64,000 bases of DNA, from NCBI GenBank assembly GCA_038209195.1, contig JBBQXY010000002.1, forward strand, positions 27,121 to 91,120, written 5' to 3'. The position numbers and the translations under genes are program-made. Positions 42,296-49,923 of this stretch are shown in pieces (within the stretch, counting starts at the first letter, position 1; every line of letters begins with the position of its first letter). The stretch is from JBBQXY01 sp038209195 (GTDB lineage Bacteria; Chloroflexota; Ktedonobacteria; Ktedonobacterales; Ktedonobacteraceae). Below the pieces are notes generated by a model. It saw only the letters and a list, made by a program, of their open reading frames with translations, was not told the origin of the DNA and did not search any database.

Positions 42296-43473
42296 AATAG
42301 CCCTATCTCGTGTGCAAAACTCGTACCAGCCGCCAGTTGTCCAACGGCGAAAGCAGCGGCCAATGTCTGACCCAGATCAGCATAGGTAGAACGAACGCCT
42401 AGATTGACACCTGCTCGCACAGGTTCGCCATAGGCCAGCAATGGCACCTGTTCGCGGGTATGATCTGTCCCGCGATAGGTGGGATCGACGCCATGATCGG
42501 CAGTAAAAAAGAGCGCGTCCTCCGGTCGCATGGCTTTTTGCACGTCAACAAGCCATGCATCTACTGCGCGCAGTGCTTGTGCATACCCTGCACTATCGCG
42601 GCGGTGTCCCCACAGCATATCAAATTCTACCAGATTGACAAAGAGTAAGCCAGTAAAATCTTGCCGAAGGTAGTGCAGGGTAGCTGCCATACCAGCACTA
42701 TTGGTTTCGGTATGATCGCGCTGGGTCAGACCGCGCCCGGCGAAGAGGTCTTCAATTTTCCCGATGCCGATGACATCTTTGCCGTGCTCCTTTAATAGAT
42801 CGAGGAGCGTGACGCCGAGCGGTTCGAGTGAGAAATCGCGGCGGTGTTCGGTGCGCGTAAAGTGGCCCGGCGTGCCGATAAAAGGACGGGCAATGACGCG
42901 TCCAACAGCGTGATCTCCTGTCAGCATATTACGCGCAAGCTGGCACATATGGTACAGCTCTGACAAGGGAATAATATCCTGGTGCGCGGCAATCTGGAAA
43001 ACACTATCAGCGGAGGTATAGATGATAGGGCTACCCGTACGCATGTGTTCTTCGCCCAGTTCCTTGATAATCTCGGTGCCAGAGGCAACCTGGTTGCCAA
43101 TGACTTTGCGACCAATGGCCTGTTCAAAGGCTGCCACTACATCCGCGGGAAAGCCATGCGGGTATGTGGGCAGTGCGTTGTGCAAAACGACGCCCATCAT
43201 TTCCCAATGTCCGGTCGTACTATCTTTGCCGGCTGCCAACTCAATCATGCGCCCATAGGCTCCGCTAGCGGCATCCGTTGGGGATGTTCCCAGAATAGGG
43301 GTGATATTTCCCAGGCCGAGGCTACCCAGGTGGGGCAACGCCAGGCCACCAACAGCCTGTGCGCAGTGCTCAAGCGAACTGGCACCATCATCGCCATAGG
43401 CGTGTGCGTCAGGGTTAGCTCCCGCGCCAACGCCGTCCAAGACGACAACAATAGCTCGTTTCAGTGCCGTCAT
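42292..43473 (-). CDS. deoB: phosphopentomutase
   Basis: Interconverts (deoxy)ribose 1- and 5-phosphate, linking nucleoside breakdown to the pentose phosphate pathway. Alkaline-phosphatase-fold metal ligands: Asp in VVLDGVGAG, the phospho-acceptor Thr in KDSTTGHWEMMG, FVNLVEFDMLWGHRRD and TADHGVDPTYRGTDHTREQV. 393 residues from ATG 43473, the usual length; the frame is open to 43650 but that part lies inside the pfk gene. Overlaps the pfk stop by four bases (ATGA), so translationally coupled. Confidence 0.94.
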   Translation of the reverse strand: MTALKRAIVVVLDGVGAGANPDAHAYGDDGASSLEHCAQAVGGLALPHLGSLGLGNITPILGTSPTDAASGAYGRMIELAAGKDSTTGHWEMMGVVLHNALPTYPHGFPADVVAAFEQAIGRKVIGNQVASGTEIIKELGEEHMRTGSPIIYTSADSVFQIAAHQDIIPLSELYHMCQLARNMLTGDHAVGRVIARPFIGTPGHFTRTEHRRDFSLEPLGVTLLDLLKEHGKDVIGIGKIEDLFAGRGLTQRDHTETNSAGMAATLHYLRQDFTGLLFVNLVEFDMLWGHRRDSAGYAQALRAVDAWLVDVQKAMRPEDALFFTADHGVDPTYRGTDHTREQVPLLAYGEPVRAGVNLGVRSTYADLGQTLAAAFAVGQLAAGTSFAHEIGLL

Positions 43474-44678
43474 TTCTCTATCCTCGTCAATTTCAAAGCA
43501 GCATGGTGTGGCAATGGTTCCCCAAGCAATGGCAAAGCATAGTCGTAGAATGCCTTTGTCACCATCGTCTTGCCTTCGTCGAGATAGTCTGCTGGCATGA
43601 GCCGTTGCACATTGGCAATCTCTGCCAGTTCTACCAAGTCGGTGCTGCAATGATAGGTTGGTTCGTTATGCCGCACTAATATCACCATTTTATCACTTTC
43701 ACCATGCATAAGCGCGTGTATAGCCTGTCGCCCTACGAGATACGCTTCGTCGCGATCAGTAGCCGAGACACTATCGGAGGCCATGCGTTGCAGGTCGCCA
43801 GGCTTATCAAAGCGAGCGCGTAGGCGCAGGTGCTTCTTCACTAATTCTACCAGATATTGCGCCGCTCCGCTCAGCAATGGATGAGAAAAAGCATCTGTTC
43901 CCACCTGTCCCGCGGTTCCCAGTGGCTGCCCTTGCTCATCGCGGGCCGCCTCGGAGACGACGACGATCACATAGCCAAGACGGCGATAGAACTCCTCCAC
44001 CTGCGCCAGGTAGCTATCCTCGCGGACTGCTTGTTCGGGCATGAGAATGATATGTGGTGGGTCGATCTCGTCGCGCTTGCCCAACGCGGAAGCGGCGGCT
44101 AACCAACCAGCGTTGCGCCCCATTGTTTCGATGACCTTGACAGGATAGTGTGTGGGTATCGCGATAGTGTTCAAGGTCGAGTCCATAGTTGCCATAGCGA
44201 TGAAACGGGCCGCACTGCCATAGCCAGGACAATGATCGGTGAACGGTAGGTCGTTATCAATGGTTTTGGGTACGCTGATCGCCTGGAGATCATAGCCGCT
44301 CTGCTGTGCAAACTGGGCTAAGCGATGGGCGGTATCGGCGGAATCATTGCCACCTATATAGACAAAGTAGCGAATAGTATATTTGCGGAAGAGTGAGAGC
44401 ACCCGTGCGGGATCATCCTCCCGGAGTTTATAGCGACAAGAGCCAAGAGCGGCTGATGGGGTGTGCAGAAGCCGTTGCCAGATAGTGCTGGGCTGCTGGC
44501 GCAGGTCGAGAATATCTTCCTGTAAGAAGCCTTCGATACCATGGCGCATGCCGTAGATCTCTCCAATGCGTGTCTCTTGCATGGCGGCCTCAACGGCCCC
44601 AACCAGGCTAGCATTGATAACGGCGGTCGCTCCTCCTGATTGCCCAATAATGATATTACCGTGTGTTGTCAAGGACAA
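43470..44678 (-). CDS. phosphofructokinase, diphosphate-dependent type likely
   Basis: Phosphorylates fructose 6-phosphate. 402 residues with IIIGQSGGATAVINASL, IGGNDSADTA, PKTIDNDLPFTDHCPGYGSA and MGRNAGWLAAASAL. Lys in PKTIDND (Gly in ATP enzymes) points to pyrophosphate as donor. The donor loop reads GGND where PPi enzymes have GGDD and ATP enzymes GGDG. The start is TTG at 44678, with AGGAG 6 bases upstream; no ATG or GTG is available there. First gene of the four-gene operon; the region upstream shared with the PLP enzyme holds the promoter. Confidence 0.9.
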   Translation of the reverse strand: MSLTTHGNIIIGQSGGATAVINASLVGAVEAAMQETRIGEIYGMRHGIEGFLQEDILDLRQQPSTIWQRLLHTPSAALGSCRYKLREDDPARVLSLFRKYTIRYFVYIGGNDSADTAHRLAQFAQQSGYDLQAISVPKTIDNDLPFTDHCPGYGSAARFIAMATMDSTLNTIAIPTHYPVKVIETMGRNAGWLAAASALGKRDEIDPPHIILMPEQAVREDSYLAQVEEFYRRLGYVIVVVSEAARDEQGQPLGTAGQVGTDAFSHPLLSGAAQYLVELVKKHLRLRARFDKPGDLQRMASDSVSATDRDEAYLVGRQAIHALMHGESDKMVILVRHNEPTYHCSTDLVELAEIANVQRLMPADYLDEGKTMVTKAFYDYALPLLGEPLPHHAALKLTRIEK

Positions 44679-44860
44679 TGTTCTCTCCTATTAGATTGCT
44701 CACAGTTATTTCAACCATTATATCAAGCGCAAGGTAAGGCGTCGAGTGGTCATATCTCTTCAGTAAATATTATATGAACGTCTGTTAACCTTAATAGGTT
44801 GTTTCTTGCGGTTATTCGAGTTTCTGTGTTACACTTTCTTCACAAAAGCTGAGTAGCAAA

Positions 44861-44932
44861 AGGAATAGATTCTTCGCCCTTCGCTTCGCTCGAGGGCTTC
44901 GGCTACTGCGGCCTCAGAATGACAATTGAAAA
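44861..44932 (+). repeat. dispersed repeat, copy 2, with an internal hairpin insertion
   Basis: Begins AGGAATAGATTCTTCG, then carries about 28 extra bases (CCCTTCGCTTCGCTCGAGGG, self-complementary) before GGCTACTGCGGCCTCAGAAT and GACAATTGAAAA. It lies 24 bases before the start of the PLP-enzyme gene. The rest of 44679-44955 holds a possible -35/-10 near 44820-44840 only. Confidence 0.75.
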
Positions 44933-44955
44933 AACAATGGTTGGGAAGGTAACAC

Positions 44956-46182
44956 ATGCAGCGAACAGACGGCACATCCTGGACACTCGACACGCTCTTC
45001 GTACATGGAGAGAAACGCTCTCGTACTACCGGTCTTACAGGTGTGCCATCTGTGCAGCCTATTTATGCCAGTACGACTTACTTGCATCAAAGTGCAGCCG
45101 CGCTCGATCAGGCCTTTGAGCGGGGAACTGGTTCTGGAGAAGAAGCGGCCTATGTCTATGGACGGCAAGGCAATCCCAGTATGCAAGGGCTGGAAGCTGT
45201 GATGACAGAGGCTGAGGGAGGTGTTGGGGCTGTCACATTTGCATCGGGTATGGCGGCAATTCACGCAGCATTGCTGGCGGCGGGACTGGTTGCGGGGTGC
45301 AAGATTGTGGCGGGACAAGATATGTATGGCGCATCCGTTGCTTTGCTACGGCAAATGTTTATGCCCATGGGTGTTGAGGTGGTATTGCTTGACCTGTGTG
45401 GCCCGCACGCGGCTGACCTTATTCGGGGCGAGCAACCAGACGTGGTGTATGTTGAGACACTCTCAAACCCACTGGTGAAGCTGATTGATCTCGCGGCAAT
45501 CACTGCTGCGGCTGCCGAGGTAGGAGCAGTAAGTATTGTGGATAGCACGATGACGACGCCATACTTGCTGCGACCAATAGTCTATGGCTTTGACATGGTA
45601 GTACATAGCGCGACAAAATATTTGGGTGGGCATGGCGATAGTACAGCCGGCGTGGTCGTCAGCGCGAAGAAGACATTACTTGATGCACTGCGCAATTGTG
45701 CTACGCTAATGGGTGCCATGCTCAGTCCTTTTGAGGCCCATTTGATTAAGCGCGGTTTACAGACGTTGCCACTACGTATGGAACGCCACTGCCGCAATGC
45801 CATCCAAGTGGCGTATTTCTTGCAAGAACATCCAGCCGTGGCCTGCGTCCATTACCCCGGTTTGCCCGCTCATCCCCAGCATGAGCTTGCCACCGCTCTG
45901 CTAGATCGCGGACTGTATGGTGGGATGCTGTCCTTTGAACTAAAGGCGCAGTCTCGCCAGGCAGTGATGTGCTTTATGGATAAGCTAGGTCTCTGCCTGC
46001 CAGCTACCACCCTTGGTGATGCCTGGTCGCTGGTGAGCTATCCTCCAATGTCATCACATCGGACATTGTCAGAGGCTGATCGCAAAAAGATGGGGATCAC
46101 TGAGGGTTGCATCCGCCTGTCAGTGGGCATTGAGGATGTTGAAGATATTATCAGAGATTTGGATCAGGCCTTGCAGGGATAA
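44956..46182 (+). CDS. trans-sulfuration family PLP enzyme (cystathionine gamma-synthase / methionine gamma-lyase type)
   Basis: 408 residues. The family core is seen in order: QPIYASTTY, YVYGRQGNPSMQGLEAVMTE, FASGMAAIHAALLA, YVETLSNPLVKLIDL, and the PLP-lysine segment VVHSATKYLGGHGDSTAG, then SLVSYPPMSSH and the C-terminal IRLSVGIEDVEDIIRDLDQA. Members make cystathionine, cleave it, or release methanethiol; the sequence alone does not decide. GGGAAGG precedes ATG 44956. With cysE and cysS at the left it suggests sulfur amino acid metabolism, though 35 kb away. Confidence 0.92.
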   Translation: MQRTDGTSWTLDTLFVHGEKRSRTTGLTGVPSVQPIYASTTYLHQSAAALDQAFERGTGSGEEAAYVYGRQGNPSMQGLEAVMTEAEGGVGAVTFASGMAAIHAALLAAGLVAGCKIVAGQDMYGASVALLRQMFMPMGVEVVLLDLCGPHAADLIRGEQPDVVYVETLSNPLVKLIDLAAITAAAAEVGAVSIVDSTMTTPYLLRPIVYGFDMVVHSATKYLGGHGDSTAGVVVSAKKTLLDALRNCATLMGAMLSPFEAHLIKRGLQTLPLRMERHCRNAIQVAYFLQEHPAVACVHYPGLPAHPQHELATALLDRGLYGGMLSFELKAQSRQAVMCFMDKLGLCLPATTLGDAWSLVSYPPMSSHRTLSEADRKKMGITEGCIRLSVGIEDVEDIIRDLDQALQG

Positions 46183-46201
46183 TTGTGGAGTACCGATGGC
46201 A

Positions 46202-46239
46202 AGGAATAGATTCTTCGGCTGCGGCCTCAGAATGACAAT
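46202..46239 (+). repeat. dispersed repeat, copy 3; and 380-base gap without gene
   Basis: AGGAATAGATTCTTCGGCTG followed by CGGCCTCAGAATGACAAT, lacking the TGAAAA end. The remaining gap to 46562 is AT-rich with no gene; it should contain the promoter of the ATP-grasp cluster, but I see no clear -35/-10. Confidence 0.75.
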
Positions 46240-46562
46240 CTTCCACCTAAATGCAAAAATTTGCGCACTATTCTAGCGGTGAATAGTCAATTTGGTGCAT
46301 AAAAATACTTACAGATAATCCTTCCATATGGTAATATTACAGTTATACCCATGTATATAGTTATAGACGCACCGTAAGCATTGCCTTTTCACTGCGCACC
46401 TAAACAGCTCTAGCTCACTATGCTTTACAGATAAGCACTGCACAGTCTGATAGTGAAATGGTAAACAGTATTTTTCTTTATGTTCTCGTATACTTACGGT
46501 ATTGCTTTTATTTCACGCGTGTCCTTGTTGAAGGACGTAGCAAAAGGTGGGAGAATCTTTAG

Positions 46563-47483
46563 ATGCGTTTTTGTTTTATTGTTGAAGAACAGTACCGCAG
46601 GGAGCCAATGCCCCTCGTCATTGCTGATCAACTGCTGCAATGGGGACACTCTGTTGACGTGTTAGAGCCCCAATCAATGGTGATCAGTTTAACCGAGATT
46701 ATTGACTACGGCTATGATGCCTTTGTATTGAAAACCATAGCTGATGGTCCTGGGCTAAGTATTCTTGAAGCGGCAGAAGCGGTTGGAGTTCCAACAATTA
46801 ACAGTTCTCGTGCCATCCGACTCGTGCGCGATAAAGCAGTGGCGTCTGCCTTTGCCCAGGCGCACGGCTTGCCTATTCCACCGACCTATTTTGTCGCGCA
46901 CCCACGCCTCTTGAAACAAATTCCAGATGAGGATTACCCTATCATTGTCAAACCAAGCAATGGCAGTTCGTGTAAAGGTATTTATCGCCTGAACAGTCCC
47001 GCCGAATTGATAGACCTGGTCATCGCCGAGGCCAACGATAGCTTCTTCCTCGCCCAACGCTACGCGGAAAATACAGGCTTTGATATGAAACTCTATGTCA
47101 CCGGGAAAGAGGTCTTTGCCGTCGCCAAAAAATCACCGCTGCACGACGAAGTCACCGAACGGGTGATTCCATTAACGCCGCAGATGCGTAAACTGGCCCT
47201 GGATGTCGGTAAGCTTTTCGGCCTGGACATTTATGGCCTGGACGTGGTCGAGACAGCACAAGGATTAGTCATCGTCGATATCAATGATTTTCCTAGCTTC
47301 GGTATGGTACCACGAGCTGTGGCGCGGGTCTCAGAATATATTCTCCATACCGCGAAAAGAGCTGAGATGCAGCGTACACATCGTATAAAACGCAGTATGC
47401 GCCGTCGCACCAGCACCATTGAACACAACGCACGAACGACTATTGAGAAAATGGAGCAGAGTACCTTACGCTCTGTCATGTAA
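46563..47483 (+). CDS. ATP-grasp ligase, RimK-like (first of two)
   Basis: 306 residues with an N-terminal Rossmann-like part, the ATP-grasp core (YPIIVKPSNGSSCKGIYRLN, FFLAQRYAENTGFDMKLYV) and the metal-binding end GLVIVDINDFPSFGMVPRA. The C-terminal 45 residues are strongly basic (KRSMRRRTSTIEHNARTTIE). Forms amide or ester bonds with ATP via an acyl phosphate. A second, diverged ATP-grasp gene follows. GGGAG lies 9 bases before ATG 46563. Product unknown; peptide tailoring is a reasonable guess from the neighbours. Confidence 0.87.
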   Translation: MRFCFIVEEQYRREPMPLVIADQLLQWGHSVDVLEPQSMVISLTEIIDYGYDAFVLKTIADGPGLSILEAAEAVGVPTINSSRAIRLVRDKAVASAFAQAHGLPIPPTYFVAHPRLLKQIPDEDYPIIVKPSNGSSCKGIYRLNSPAELIDLVIAEANDSFFLAQRYAENTGFDMKLYVTGKEVFAVAKKSPLHDEVTERVIPLTPQMRKLALDVGKLFGLDIYGLDVVETAQGLVIVDINDFPSFGMVPRAVARVSEYILHTAKRAEMQRTHRIKRSMRRRTSTIEHNARTTIEKMEQSTLRSVM

Positions 47484-47515
47484 AACTCTCTACATTCGCA
47501 TATGCATATGGGCAA

Positions 47516-47559
47516 AGGAATAGATTCTTCGGCTACGGCCTCAGAATGACAATTGAAAA
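47516..47559 (+). repeat. dispersed repeat, copy 4
   Basis: Same 44-bp unit, A for G in the middle (GGCTACGGCC). It lies directly between the two ATP-grasp genes; its end is followed by the AAAAGGAG ribosome site of the second. It supplies an in-frame ATG (47546) that is not the real start. Confidence 0.8.
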
Positions 47560-47575
47560 TAAAAGGAGTCACGGT

Positions 47576-48421
47576 ATGGATATTTGCCTTATTATGGACA
47601 ATCCAGAAACGCCGCATCATCCAATTATCGGGAAGGCATTGCAAGAACTGGGTGCGATGCATACCGTCTCGCTACTTGATGTACGAGGGCTAAACGATGC
47701 TGAAGCCCTGCAATTGCTGCAAGAGAAGCCGCTTGCCACGCTCTATCTCCTCAAGTCCCATGCGCCCCAGGCACTGACCATCGCCAACTACCTTGAACAA
47801 CAGGGCGTGCTGGTGGTCAATAGCTGGGCGTCATCGATGGCTTGCCAGGATCGCGTGCTCATGGCTCAGCGTATGCGCGAAGCACAACTACCTTGGCCCC
47901 CGACACAACATTTCCCCTCTCTGGCGCAATTGCTGGCACAGCAGTCACTGCTAGAAACGCTTCCCTTCCCACTGATCATCAAAAGTTACTACAGTCATCG
48001 TGGCGATCTGGTGGTCAAGATAGATACCCTGGAGCAATTGCAGGCTCTAGCCGCGCAATGGAGCCAGGAGCCAATCGTTCTCCAGGAGTTCGCGGAGAGC
48101 GATGGCTGGGATATCAAGATATGGGTCATCGACCAACAAGTGTTTGCCGCACGCAGACGTACACCTTTAGAAGCAGATGCCCCCAAAGAAGACATTCCCC
48201 TGACAGCCAACGAAATGCCTGCTGATTGGCTACGTATTGCGCGCGAGATAGGGCGCGTTTTCAATATGCATCTCTATGGCGTTGATTTGTTAGTGACCGC
48301 GCAGGGACCAATCATTGTCGATGTCAACGGCTTCCCTGGTTTTCGCGGCGTCCCTGGTGCTGCGTCCGCCCTGGTAGAGCTGATACAACGCCTGATTACC
48401 GAAAGACAGGTGATTGCATGA
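47576..48421 (+). CDS. ATP-grasp ligase, RimK-like (second of two)
   Basis: 281 residues. ATP-grasp core FPLIIKSYYSHRGDLVVKID, VLQEFAESDGWDIKIWVIDQ (20 shown) and the Mg-binding segment PIIVDVNGFPGFRGVPGAA, closely parallel to the first enzyme's VDINDFPSFGMVP. N-terminus MDICLIMDNPETPHHPIIGK begins at ATG 47576, 7 bases after AAGGAG. It overlaps the next gene by four bases. Two consecutive ligases suggest two successive couplings on one substrate or a heteromer. Confidence 0.87.
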   Translation: MDICLIMDNPETPHHPIIGKALQELGAMHTVSLLDVRGLNDAEALQLLQEKPLATLYLLKSHAPQALTIANYLEQQGVLVVNSWASSMACQDRVLMAQRMREAQLPWPPTQHFPSLAQLLAQQSLLETLPFPLIIKSYYSHRGDLVVKIDTLEQLQALAAQWSQEPIVLQEFAESDGWDIKIWVIDQQVFAARRRTPLEADAPKEDIPLTANEMPADWLRIAREIGRVFNMHLYGVDLLVTAQGPIIVDVNGFPGFRGVPGAASALVELIQRLITERQVIA

Positions 48422-49911
48422 ACACACAAGCAAATGACGGCAATGTCTCCATCATGGACCTTCCTGCTATTATCAGTCTCCTCTGTGAACGAGCTAGCTA
48501 TCCCCTTTTGCCGGAGGCCAACGGAACGATCAACCTGTTTGTGCGCTACCTGCGTCGCAAAGCCGAGCGTGGCCTCGCAGTGATCTATAGCGTTGATGAT
48601 GTATCGCTACCAGGACAGGCCTCTGCCCACAAAGCGCACGCAAAGAATCCCAAGCGCTCAGTCAGTTTGACATTGGATGAACAAGCACTGGACGGAGCGC
48701 GCATTCGTTTTAGCGCAAGCCAGGCGCAACAAGCACCTCTGCGGGTAAAGGCATCGGGCGTACTGAATGCAGATGAGCTAGGACTTTCGTTGCAAACATT
48801 CCCTGCCGACGACCACCTCCCTATGCTCACGGCAAGTTGCGATACAACACCACACGGCCCGCTTTTCCAGGCATTAGAAGCGGCGGCCCAGACAGTATTA
48901 GGAAGTACTGCTTGGCACGTAAGTACAGCAGAGGCCATACCCGTGCGTTATAAGCCAGCAAATCGCTGCGTCATCCGCTATAACCTCACTGTTGAACAAG
49001 CTGAACCAGCCACACAGCGCACATTGGCTATCTTCGGCAAGGTCTACGCCAACCCTGAACAAGCGCGGTCCGTCTACGCACTGACCCGAAAACTCTACGA
49101 CGAGCAAGGAGAAGATACTACCTCCAAGCCCATGCTGCCACGTTCACTTGGTATTAGCGATGAGCTTGGCCTGACCTTCAACGAAGCAGTGATGCCGACA
49201 ACAGAAGGTGAGACACTGCGCACTGGCAATCAGGCTCTCCAGCCACACGTAGAGCAGGATCGCGCTGGAAACATTACGCGCATTGTAATTCCCCGCGAAG
49301 AATTGCAGCTCACAGCACAAGCCTTAGCGCGTTTGCACAATAGTGCTGTGCGTCCGCAGCAGGAAACGCCACGCAGTGGGGCGAAAGAGGCCAAACGTGC
49401 CCGCGAACGAGCTGCACTTATCGCCGCCCGCAATCCTACACAGGCCGCTGAGGTACAGCAACTCGCACAAGAACTTGCCTCGAAACTGGAGACATTGCAG
49501 CCTGATAGCTATCGACCGGCCCATGGCGGCTTTAAGGCTAGCCAGTTGCTCTTTCACAGCCACGAGGTGTTTGTCGTCGATTTTGATGGCTTCTGCCGCG
49601 CTGATGCCGCGCTCGACGTTGGGTACTTTCTGGCTTACCTACGTCCCAGTGGCCTGTGGTATCAACGTCCAGGTATGCGTCAATGGTTTACAGAAGCGGC
49701 GGAAGTATTTCTGCACACGTATCAACAAGCTATGCGCAATTATCATGCTTCGGAAGAAACTGTGACCGGCATCGTGGAACGTACACGACTCTACGAAGCA
49801 GCTTTGCTCTTTAAGATTGCCACACGGCGTGTCAATCGTCTCAATAGTCCACGTCCACGAGAACTGGCGGCTATGTTGCAAGAAATCGCGCTGTGTTTGT
49901 CACAGTCGTGA
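48418..49911 (+). CDS. APH/choline-kinase-fold protein with altered catalytic loop
   Basis: 497 residues. N-terminal 240 residues resemble an extended kinase N-lobe (RYKPANRCVIRYNLTVEQ; LAIFGKVYANPEQARSVYAL). The C-lobe has LTAQALARLHNS, then RPAHGGFKASQLLFH and EVFVVDFDGFCRADAALDVGY (DFDG metal site). In active APH-fold kinases the loop is HGD-x4-N; here HGG-x4-Q, so the catalytic Asp and Mg-binding Asn are replaced. It may be a pseudokinase or use a different mechanism. ATGA overlap with the second ATP-grasp gene; the ABC-FHA gene follows after 12 bases. Confidence 0.75.
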   Translation: MNTQANDGNVSIMDLPAIISLLCERASYPLLPEANGTINLFVRYLRRKAERGLAVIYSVDDVSLPGQASAHKAHAKNPKRSVSLTLDEQALDGARIRFSASQAQQAPLRVKASGVLNADELGLSLQTFPADDHLPMLTASCDTTPHGPLFQALEAAAQTVLGSTAWHVSTAEAIPVRYKPANRCVIRYNLTVEQAEPATQRTLAIFGKVYANPEQARSVYALTRKLYDEQGEDTTSKPMLPRSLGISDELGLTFNEAVMPTTEGETLRTGNQALQPHVEQDRAGNITRIVIPREELQLTAQALARLHNSAVRPQQETPRSGAKEAKRARERAALIAARNPTQAAEVQQLAQELASKLETLQPDSYRPAHGGFKASQLLFHSHEVFVVDFDGFCRADAALDVGYFLAYLRPSGLWYQRPGMRQWFTEAAEVFLHTYQQAMRNYHASEETVTGIVERTRLYEAALLFKIATRRVNRLNSPRPRELAAMLQEIALCLSQS

Positions 49912-49923
49912 GGAGAAGGTATT

